Assembly (NCBI GenBank): GCA_034664105.1
Contig: JAXDIH010000121.1
Span: forward strand, 1 to 20,384
Source of the DNA: JACVRW01 sp034664105
Lineage (GTDB): Bacteria > Actinomycetota > Thermoleophilia > Solirubrobacterales > Thermoleophilaceae
DNA: 20,384 bases
Direction of reading: 5' to 3'
A program made the position numbers and the translations under genes. Every line of letters begins with the position of its first letter. Position 1 is the stretch's first letter. The notes below the pieces were generated by a model. It saw only the letters and a list, made by a program, of their open reading frames with translations, did no database searches and was not told the DNA's origin. Positions 14,501-20,384 of the stretch are shown in pieces.

Positions 14501-16492
14501 GTGAGCGAGCATCGTCTCCCCGAGCGCGACAGCCCCTGGGTCATGCGCACGTACGCGGGCCATTCGACCGCGCGCGAGTCCAACGAGCTCTATCGCAAGA
14601 ACCTGGGGAAGGGCCAGACCGGGCTCTCGGTCGCGTTCGACCTGCCCACCCAGACCGGCTATGACCCGGATCACGAGCTGTCGCGCGGCGAGGTCGGCAA
14701 GGTGGGCGTCTCGATCGCCCACAAGGGCGACATGCACGCGCTGCTCGACGGCATCCCGCTCGACGAGATGAACACGTCGATGACGATCAACGCCACGGCG
14801 GCGTGGCTGCTGGCGCTCTACATGACGGTGGCCGAGGAGAACGGCGTCTCGCCGGATGCGCTCCAGGGCACGACGCAGAACGACATCATCAAGGAGTTCC
14901 TCTCGCGCGGGACCTACGCCTTCCCGCCCGAGCCCTCGATGCGGCTGATCGCGGACATGATCGCGTTCACGGTCGACGAGGTGCCGAAGTGGAACCCGAT
15001 CAACATCTGCTCCTACCACCTGCAGGAGGCCGGGGCCACGCCGGTGCAGGAGATCGCGTACGCCCTCTCCACCGCCCAGGCGGTGCTGGACCGCGTGCGC
15101 GAGCGCGTGCCGGCCGAGTCGTTCCCGCGCGTGTTCGGGCGCATGTCCTTCTTCGTCAATGCCGGCATCCGCTTCGTCGAGGAGCACGCCAAGCTGCGCG
15201 CGATGGGCGAGCTCTGGGAGGAGATCGGCCGGTCGCGCTACGGAGTCGACGACGACCGCTTTCTGCGGTTCCGCTACGGCGTGCAGGTCAACTCGCTCGG
15301 GCTGACCGAGTCGCAGCCGGAGAACAACATCATCCGCATCGTCCTCGAGGCGCTGGGGGTCACGATGGGGCGCTCGGCGCGCGCCCGGGCGCTGCAGCTG
15401 CCGGCGTGGAACGAGGCGCTGGGGCTGCCGCGGCCGTGGGATCAGCAGTGGTCGTTGCGCATCCAGCAGATCCTCGCCTACGAGACCGACCTGCTCGATT
15501 ACCCGGACATCTTCGAGGGCTCGAAGGTGATGGACGGCCTGGCCGCCGAGCTGAAGGCGGGCGCCAGCGCGGAGATGGCAGTGGTCGCCGAGCGCGGCGG
15601 GGCCGTGGCGGCCGTGCCGTACATGAAGACCAAGATGGTCGAGTCGCACCGGGAGCGCATGCGGCAGATCGAGGCCGGCGAGCTGGCGGTGGTCGGGAAG
15701 AACGTGTTCACGGAGGCCGAGCCGTCGCCGCTGCAGGAGGGTGAGGACGGGGGCATCCTGCGCGTGGACCCGACGGTGGAGGCCGGCGCGATCGAGGCAC
15801 TCGAGCGCTGGCGCGACGACCGCGACCAGGGTGAGGTCGACGCTGCCCTGGAGACGCTGCGTGCGGCCGCCGCCGACCCCTCTTCGAACATCATGCCCCC
15901 CACGTTGGCGGCGGCCCGTGCGGGGGCAACCACGGGCGAGTGGGCGGAGGCCCTTCGTGGCGTCTTCGGCGAGTACCGGGCGCCCACCGGCGTCGGCGAC
16001 GCCGCGGCGGCGCCCTCCGACGACGCCCTGGCCGCGCTGCGGGACCGCGTGGAACGGGTGTCCGAGGCGCTCGGGCGGCGAGTCAAGATCCTCGTCGGCA
16101 AGCCCGGGCTGGACGGCCATTCCAACGGCGCCGAGCAGATCGCCGTGCGGGCGCGCGACGCCGGCATGGACGTGGTCTACGAGGGCATCCGCCTGACGCC
16201 GGCGCGCATCGCGCGCGCCGCGGTCGACGAGGGCGTGCACGTGGTGGGCCTCTCGATCCTGTCGGGCTCGCACGCTCAGCTGATTCCCGAGGTGCTGCGC
16301 GAGCTCGAGGAGGCCGGGGCGAGCGTGCCGGTGGTGGTCGGCGGGATCATCCCCCCGGCCGACGAGGCCGCGCTGCTCGAGGCCGGGGTGGCGCGGGTCT
16401 ACACGCCCAAGGACTTCGAGGTCAGCCGCATCATGGGTGACATAGTCGACCTGGTCGCCGAGCACCACGGCGTGACCGCGGCCGTCTCGTAA
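14501..16492 (+). CDS. ecm: Ethylmalonyl-CoA mutase (MeaA-type, coenzyme B12-dependent)
   Basis: A 663-residue single-chain acyl-CoA mutase. The catalytic barrel includes RTYAGHSTARESNELYRKN and VAFDLPTQTGYDPDH, the DLPTQTGYD form being that of MeaA/Ecm rather than the DLATHRGYD form of methylmalonyl-CoA mutase. The C-terminal B12 domain has GLDGHSNG, giving D538, H540 and G543 of the DxHxxG cobalamin motif, followed by SILSGSH. Fused size (about 660) also matches Ecm; methylmalonyl-CoA mutase chains are longer or split. The enzyme converts ethylmalonyl-CoA to methylsuccinyl-CoA, so with ccr upstream and meaB downstream the window covers the core of the ethylmalonyl-CoA pathway. The epimerase and methylsuccinyl-CoA dehydrogenase are not in the window. 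The gene is often named meaA. Confidence 0.92.
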   Translation: MSEHRLPERDSPWVMRTYAGHSTARESNELYRKNLGKGQTGLSVAFDLPTQTGYDPDHELSRGEVGKVGVSIAHKGDMHALLDGIPLDEMNTSMTINATAAWLLALYMTVAEENGVSPDALQGTTQNDIIKEFLSRGTYAFPPEPSMRLIADMIAFTVDEVPKWNPINICSYHLQEAGATPVQEIAYALSTAQAVLDRVRERVPAESFPRVFGRMSFFVNAGIRFVEEHAKLRAMGELWEEIGRSRYGVDDDRFLRFRYGVQVNSLGLTESQPENNIIRIVLEALGVTMGRSARARALQLPAWNEALGLPRPWDQQWSLRIQQILAYETDLLDYPDIFEGSKVMDGLAAELKAGASAEMAVVAERGGAVAAVPYMKTKMVESHRERMRQIEAGELAVVGKNVFTEAEPSPLQEGEDGGILRVDPTVEAGAIEALERWRDDRDQGEVDAALETLRAAAADPSSNIMPPTLAAARAGATTGEWAEALRGVFGEYRAPTGVGDAAAAPSDDALAALRDRVERVSEALGRRVKILVGKPGLDGHSNGAEQIAVRARDAGMDVVYEGIRLTPARIARAAVDEGVHVVGLSILSGSHAQLIPEVLRELEEAGASVPVVVGGIIPPADEAALLEAGVARVYTPKDFEVSRIMGDIVDLVAEHHGVTAAVS

Positions 16493-16534
16493 CTTTCCGC
16501 GCAACCTTGCATCCGTGGCTGTGTTGACGCGGCA

Positions 16535-17683
16535 ATGAGGCCCGCCCTCGCCGTCGCCCTGGCCGTCGCAGCGTTCCTCACCGGGTGCTACCCCATCCAG
16601 TCGACCGGCAAGACGGACCAGATCGAGTTCGTCGCGTCCTCGGTCGTCGACGGCTACAGGTTCGACCAGTACCGCAACCTGGCGTACCCCTGCAGCATCT
16701 CGGGCTACCAGACCTTCGTGATCGGCACCAGGGTGGGCTCGTCCGCCACCGCGACGCGGCCGCTGTGGGTGCGCATGCGCGGCGGTGGCGTGGGCTTCTT
16801 CGACTCGAACGGCCAGCCGCAGCCCTCGGCGGGGAACAAGTCCGAGGAGTCGGCCGCGACCTCGATCGGGTTCGTCAAGGACCTTGGCCTGATGAAGCTG
16901 ATCCGAGCCGATGCGGCGCAGTTCCGGCTGCTGTCGGTGTCGATGTGCAACCACGACATCTACGCGGGCGGCGACATGCCCGACCCCAACAATCCGAACA
17001 CGCAACCCGACGGCTCGGGCCGGACGGTCAACGGCCTGTTCGCGACCAAGGCGGCGGTCCAGTTCACGCGGAGCCTCTACCCGACCGGCAAGACGTTCCT
17101 GCACGGGACGAGCGCCGGCTCGGCGGGCGCGCTGGCGGTGGCGTGGGGGCTCCAGGAGCAGGGCATCCCGCCGGCCGGCGCGATCGCGGACTCCGGCGTG
17201 GTGAACGTCGAATGGGAGCACGCGCGCTACGACCAGGGGGTGTGCCCGAGTCAGGCACGGCCGCCGGCTGTGCTGGCCGCGATCAAGGCGCGGTCGCAGT
17301 ACCAGCTGGCCGACATCGAGAACGAGCCCGACAAGCTGGTCGGCCGCGGCGACCTGAGGGTGCCGCTGCTGCACACGTGGAGCAGCGCAGACCCGAACGT
17401 CTGCGGCGCGACGCCGATGTCGTGCCCGCTGCGCGACGGATCGAGCAAGCCGCTCGGTGCCGCGGATTGCGCCCACGAGCCGCTGCGCGCGGCGATCGCC
17501 GGCCTGGGCGCGGGCACGCGGTCGCGCAACCTGCGCGTGTGCGTGAGCCCGGCGGGCAGCCCCGGGAGCTGCGCAACCCACGTGGTGACCAACAAGAACG
17601 CGACGAACACCGACCCGGCCGAGGCGGCCGACTACAACGCAACGATCCTGGACTGGGTGCACGGGCGGCTCGGGGATCCGTAG
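16535..17683 (+). CDS. Secreted lipoprotein serine hydrolase, pectin acetylesterase-like
   Basis: A 382-residue protein with a lipoprotein signal peptide (LTGC, Cys18), so probably anchored outside the membrane. It has an alpha/beta-hydrolase layout: RGGGVGFF (82-89) as a likely oxyanion loop, and GTSAG (191-195) with nucleophile S193, the form seen in the pectin acetylesterase/Notum family. Candidate Asp and His of the triad are D286 (SSADPNVC) and H313 or H349, and the pairs of Cys after residue 230 suggest disulfides, as expected for an exported enzyme. The substrate is unknown. It lies 42 bp after ecm on the same strand but is functionally unrelated. Start ATG at 16535 gives the best signal peptide. 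Confidence 0.8.
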   Translation: MRPALAVALAVAAFLTGCYPIQSTGKTDQIEFVASSVVDGYRFDQYRNLAYPCSISGYQTFVIGTRVGSSATATRPLWVRMRGGGVGFFDSNGQPQPSAGNKSEESAATSIGFVKDLGLMKLIRADAAQFRLLSVSMCNHDIYAGGDMPDPNNPNTQPDGSGRTVNGLFATKAAVQFTRSLYPTGKTFLHGTSAGSAGALAVAWGLQEQGIPPAGAIADSGVVNVEWEHARYDQGVCPSQARPPAVLAAIKARSQYQLADIENEPDKLVGRGDLRVPLLHTWSSADPNVCGATPMSCPLRDGSSKPLGAADCAHEPLRAAIAGLGAGTRSRNLRVCVSPAGSPGSCATHVVTNKNATNTDPAEAADYNATILDWVHGRLGDP

Positions 17684-17725
17684 GGCCCGGGGCGGCTTCC
17701 GGGCCCGAATCGCTTAACAGCAGCG

Positions 17726-18706
17726 ATGAGGGGAGCGCCAGCAACGGCCGGCCGGGGGGTCCCGGAAGTTAGTTCACTATGCGTTGACTATCTTCCGGGA
17801 CCCCCTCGGGATCGCGCCATCGGGGAGCTCGCGGAGCGGCAGCATGGCATCGTCACTCTTGCTCAGCTGCAGTCGGTCGGGCTCAGCAAGGGCGCAGTCG
17901 CGGCGAGGGTCAAGGCGGGCCGCCTCTACCGCGTCCACCGTGGCGTCTACGCGGTCGGGCACCGACGTCTCACCGGCCACGGGCGGACCATGGCTGCCGT
18001 GCTGGCCTACGGGTCGCGGGCGGCCGCCAGCCACCGCACCGCGGCCGGGCTCCAGGGCTTGCGCGCCGACAATCGCGCTGCAACGGACATCGCCTTGCCG
18101 CTGCAGTCCGCCCGCTCCCGACCCGGCGTGCGCGCGCACGCGACCCCCACCCTGCGGCCGCGGGACGTCACGACCGTCAGCGGCATCCCCTGCACCACCG
18201 TCGCCCGCACCCTGCTCGACCTCGCCGATGTGGTGCCGCGCCGCCAGCTCGAGCGCGCCCTCGAGCAGGCTCAGATCATGCGCGTCTTCGACCTGCGGGC
18301 GCTGGACGAGGTGCTCGCCCACGCCAACGGGCGCCGCGGCGCCGGCATTCTGCGCGGCGTACTGGTCGACCTCGACGACGAGCCGGGGCTCACGGAAAGC
18401 GAGCTGGAGGAGCGTTTCCTCGCCCTCTGCCGCGCCGCCGGCCTGCGGAAGCCGGAAGTGAACACCTGGGTCAAAGTCGACGACGGACCGGCCATCAGGG
18501 CCGACTTCCTCTGGCGCGGCGCCCGGCTCATCGTCGAGACAGACGGCTGGGGCACTCACGGCACGCGTCAGGGCTTCGAGAGCGATCGCCGCCGCGACCA
18601 GCGTGTGCGACTGGCCGGCTGGGAGCCGCTTCGCTTCACGCGCCGCCAGCTGCTGCGCGAGCCGGACTGGGTGGCCACGACAGCCGCCGCCCTGCTCGCC
18701 CGCTAG
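17726..18706 (+). CDS. AbiEi-like winged-helix and DUF559 (Vsr-like) fusion protein
   Basis: A protein of up to 326 residues. Residues 28-80 (AIGELAERQHGIVTLAQL to YRVHRGVYAVG) match the N-terminal winged helix of AbiEi-family antitoxins. The middle contains TTVARTLLDLAD, typical of this family, and the C-terminus (about 222-312) is a DUF559/Vsr-like nuclease-type domain with E224/E226, D260, E271 and D273 (IVETDGWGTHG) and the closing RFTRRQL. No AbiEii toxin gene is adjacent. The only in-frame ATG is 17726, so the 14-bp inverted repeat at 17755-17805 lies in the coding start; no other start codon exists before the winged helix. Such proteins are numerous in some actinobacterial genomes; function is unproven. 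Confidence 0.75.
   Translation: MRGAPATAGRGVPEVSSLCVDYLPGPPRDRAIGELAERQHGIVTLAQLQSVGLSKGAVAARVKAGRLYRVHRGVYAVGHRRLTGHGRTMAAVLAYGSRAAASHRTAAGLQGLRADNRAATDIALPLQSARSRPGVRAHATPTLRPRDVTTVSGIPCTTVARTLLDLADVVPRRQLERALEQAQIMRVFDLRALDEVLAHANGRRGAGILRGVLVDLDDEPGLTESELEERFLALCRAAGLRKPEVNTWVKVDDGPAIRADFLWRGARLIVETDGWGTHGTRQGFESDRRRDQRVRLAGWEPLRFTRRQLLREPDWVATTAAALLAR
17755..17805. repeat. 14-bp perfect inverted repeat enclosing an 11-bp-period direct repeat
   Basis: GGGGGTCCCGGAAG at 17755-17768 is exactly complementary to 17792-17805 (CTTCCGGGACCCCC). The 23-base loop is AT-rich for this window and contains GTTCACTAT (17772-17780) and GTTGACTAT (17783-17791), eight of nine bases alike and one helical turn apart. 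It lies at the start of the AbiEi/DUF559 gene. It could be an operator for that winged-helix protein, an mRNA hairpin, or the end of a dispersed repeat. Confidence 0.75.
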
Positions 18707-18718
18707 CTTCCCCCGGCG

Positions 18719-19675
18719 ATGGCCGCCGCCGACCCCGCAGAGCTTGGACGTCGACTGCGTGACGGGGACCGGTCCGCCGCGCCGGCGGCCCTCAACCTGA
18801 TCGAGGATCGCTCGCCGCAGGGTCGGAAGGCAGCCGCCACCCTGCTCGCCGAGGTCTCCCCCGCCGCCCTCGGCGGGGAGGCGCCCGCGCATCTCGTCGG
18901 GGTGACCGGGCCGCCGGGCGCCGGCAAGTCGACGCTGCTGTCCGCGCTCGTCGCGCAGTGGCGCGAAGCGAACCGGACGGTGGCAGTGCTGGCCGTGGAC
19001 CCCTCTTCGAAGCGCTCGGGTGGCTCGCTGCTCGGCGACCGCGCCCGGATCGACCACGATCCCAAGGACGACGGCATCCTGATTCGCTCGACCGCGACGG
19101 GCGGGAGGCTCGGGGGGCTGGCCGCCGCGACGCGGGAGGCTGCCGACGCCCTGGCGCCCGTATTCGACATCGTGGTGGTGGAGACGGTCGGCGTCGGCCA
19201 GTCCGAGACGGATGTCGAGGAGGTCTGCGACACGGTCGCGGTGGTGGTGCAGCCGGCCTCGGGCGACGTGCTGCAGTTCCTGAAAGCGGGGATCATGGAG
19301 GTGCCGGACGTGCTTGTGGTGACAAAGGCGGACCTGGGCGACGCAGCCAAGCGCGCGCGTGCCGATCTGGACCAGGCGCTGGCGGCGCTCGGCTCGAGCG
19401 ACGTGCCGGTGGTGACCGTCTCGTCGGTGCCGCCCCCGACTGGAATCGGGGAGCTGGTCGAGGCGCTGGACGCCCACCGGGAGCGGATCGACCTGCCCGC
19501 CCGGCGGCTACAGGCGCGCCGCCTGTCCGCCCTGCGCGAGTTCACGGCCGAGCACGGCGAGAGCGCGCTGCGCTCGCTGGGCGGCCGCCGCGAGGCCGAG
19601 CGCCTGCTGGACGGCGGAGGGCCGGGTCGATCGGTGGCCGAGCTGGTCGAGTCGCTCGAAGAGGCGGGCAAGTGA
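18719..19675 (+). CDS. meaB: MeaB-type G-protein chaperone for B12-dependent acyl-CoA mutase
   Basis: A 318-residue P-loop GTPase of the MeaB/ArgK family. Walker A is GPPGAGKST (64-72); the family block AVDPSSKRSGGSLLGDRARI starts near residue 92; ETVGVGQSE (155-163) is the switch region, and TKAD (202-205) gives guanine specificity. MeaB proteins load adenosylcobalamin onto acyl-CoA mutases and protect or repair them. The only mutase in the window is the Ecm protein, so that is the likely client, although methylmalonyl-CoA mutase elsewhere in the genome could be another. ATG at 18719 follows the DUF559 gene by 12 bp. Its stop overlaps the next GTG. Confidence 0.93.
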   Translation: MAAADPAELGRRLRDGDRSAAPAALNLIEDRSPQGRKAAATLLAEVSPAALGGEAPAHLVGVTGPPGAGKSTLLSALVAQWREANRTVAVLAVDPSSKRSGGSLLGDRARIDHDPKDDGILIRSTATGGRLGGLAAATREAADALAPVFDIVVVETVGVGQSETDVEEVCDTVAVVVQPASGDVLQFLKAGIMEVPDVLVVTKADLGDAAKRARADLDQALAALGSSDVPVVTVSSVPPPTGIGELVEALDAHRERIDLPARRLQARRLSALREFTAEHGESALRSLGGRREAERLLDGGGPGRSVAELVESLEEAGK

Positions 19676-20019
19676 GCCGGCGCGCGAAGCGGGCGAAGAG
19701 AGAGGCGCCGGCCAGAGAGGCGGCCGCAGGCCAGCCGGGGCCGCGAGCGGGCGGGCCAGGGCGGGGCGGCCAGCCGGCGCCGCGAGCGGGCGGGCCGGGG
19801 CGGCCAGGCCAGCCGGCGCCGCCGGAGCGCCCCGCCGGCGCCCCGCACCGCTCCCACGCGCGTCTCCCCTTCCTCGCTCAGGTCGGCATCCTCGTCGCGG
19901 TCTTCGCGATCGTTTCGCTCGTGGCCGACCTGGCCGGGGCCGCCAACCTCGGCGTGGCCTTTGGGATCGGTCAGATCGCGTTTGCGATCGCCCTCATGGT
20001 GCTTCTCGTCAAGGCCTGA
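19672..20019 (+). CDS. Small two-TM membrane protein with repetitive N-terminus
   Basis: A 115-residue protein starting at a GTG that overlaps the meaB stop (GTGA). Residues 1-64 are basic and low complexity, with about three copies of a 13-residue unit, GQPxPRAGGPGR plus one residue. Residues 66-88 and 92-113 are two hydrophobic segments ending in LLVKA. The basic N-terminus should be cytoplasmic. No family is recognised. It is placed as if cotranscribed with meaB, but nothing in it suggests a metabolic role. Confidence 0.65.
   Translation: MSRRAKRAKREAPAREAAAGQPGPRAGGPGRGGQPAPRAGGPGRPGQPAPPERPAGAPHRSHARLPFLAQVGILVAVFAIVSLVADLAGAANLGVAFGIGQIAFAIALMVLLVKA
19729..19820 (+). repeat. 39-bp tandem repeat (three partial copies)
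   Basis: Units beginning GGCCAGCCGG occur at 19729, 19768 and 19807, exactly 39 bp (13 codons) apart; the first two agree over about 33 bases and the third is shorter. They encode the Pro/Gly/Arg repeats of the small membrane protein and could vary in copy number between strains. Confidence 0.7.
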
Positions 20020-20020
20020 C

Positions 20021-20384
20021 TCAGAACCCCAGGAAGAGCCCTCCCCACAGCTGCGAGTAGGCGAAGACGCCGACCAGGCTCAAACCCAGCAACACGAGCA
20101 TCAGGTTGCGTGTCTGGATGCGACCGTTCTGGTCGGCGTCATACGCGAAGTAGCCCGTCAGCAGCGCTCCCATCACCGGCGAGAACACCGCCGCGATCAC
20201 CCCCACGGCGATGCGCACCGCGTCGTCGCTCAGTCGAACCGCGCCCGGCAGCCGCGCCCGCCGCGCCCGCTTGGCCGCCAGCTCCGCCCGGGCCGCCTCC
20301 AGGTTCGTCCCGCAGATCGCACAGCCGGCCGCGAAGGGGCTTACCGGCTCCCCGCAGCTGGGGCACTTGCTGATCGCCCGCGGC
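20021..20384 (-). CDS. Zinc-ribbon membrane protein (N-terminus beyond window edge)
   Basis: The minus-strand frame is open from the right edge to the TGA at 20021, giving at least 120 residues. It begins with ISKCPSCGEPVSPFAAGCAICG, a CX2CX10CX2C zinc ribbon, followed by a basic helix (ELAAKRARRARLPG) and two hydrophobic segments (about VRIAVGVIAAVFSP to ALLTGYFAY, and LMLVLLGLSLVGVFAY). The start codon is probably only a few codons outside the window, since the ribbon is normally at the N-terminus. It is convergent with the small membrane protein, with one base between stops. Function is unknown. Confidence 0.75.
   Translation of the reverse strand, partial: PRAISKCPSCGEPVSPFAAGCAICGTNLEAARAELAAKRARRARLPGAVRLSDDAVRIAVGVIAAVFSPVMGALLTGYFAYDADQNGRIQTRNLMLVLLGLSLVGVFAYSQLWGGLFLGF

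Noticed and set aside
14459..17662. A 1067-codon open frame on the minus strand across ecm and the esterase gene
   Set aside because: It is antisense to two clear genes, consists of low-complexity Arg/His/Asp/Val-rich sequence and arises from the lack of stops in GC-rich codons read backwards.
17784..18461. A plus-strand frame starting TTG at 17784 over the DUF559 gene
   Set aside because: It is a +1-type shadow with Ser/Arg-rich translation, while the other frame carries the recognisable AbiEi and DUF559 domains.

Overview
The window is about 20.4 kb of very GC-rich DNA with almost exclusively G/C third codon positions, many GTG and TTG starts, tightly overlapping genes and no RNA genes, insertion sequences or CRISPR arrays. 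Gene content (crotonyl-CoA carboxylase/reductase, an ethylmalonyl-CoA mutase-type B12 enzyme with its MeaB chaperone, ClpS, an AbiEi/DUF559 protein, a DtxR-family regulator) fits a high-GC actinobacterium. I favour class Thermoleophilia (Solirubrobacterales/Gaiellales-like) by gene style only; this placement is inference.

Region 1 (1-5146, almost all on the minus strand). After the tail of an unknown plus-strand gene, a probable single operon reads leftward from 5146: a Tat-exported two-domain multicopper oxidase, a 44-codon mini-ORF in a palindromic spacer, a ZIP-type metal transporter with an extra extracytoplasmic domain, a DtxR/MntR-type metalloregulator, an NRAMP (MntH) transporter, and two small unknown proteins, one a receiver-like fold. 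The first four junctions overlap (ATGA, TGATG, TGATG) or are close. An imperfect 18-bp palindrome of DtxR-box type lies just upstream of the first gene. This looks like a self-regulated Mn/Fe acquisition unit that pairs an extracytoplasmic metal oxidase with two different metal permeases, and it is the most interesting assembly in the window.

Region 2 (5250-7543, plus). A YgfZ-family folate-binding protein, an overlapping PlsC-like acyltransferase and a small lipoprotein of cupredoxin-like appearance.

Region 3 (7565-11723). A minus-strand coiled-coil protein with a PD-(D/E)XK-like nuclease core, a GST-like protein, and a divergent MarR regulator overlapping a 14-TM-type DHA2 drug exporter. 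A perfect (TGCA)4 palindrome covers the marR start.

Region 4 (11809-19675). Ethylmalonyl-CoA pathway genes: ccr with an overlapping 107-codon partner of unknown function, then (after a minus-strand metallo-hydrolase/clpS pair) the mutase gene ecm/meaA, and further on meaB. Interleaved are a secreted pectin-acetylesterase-like lipoprotein and an AbiEi-wHTH/DUF559 fusion protein whose 5' end carries a 14-bp perfect inverted repeat around an 11-bp-period direct repeat.

Region 5 (19672-20384). A small membrane protein with a repetitive Pro/Gly/Arg N-terminus, convergent with a zinc-ribbon membrane protein that runs off the right edge.
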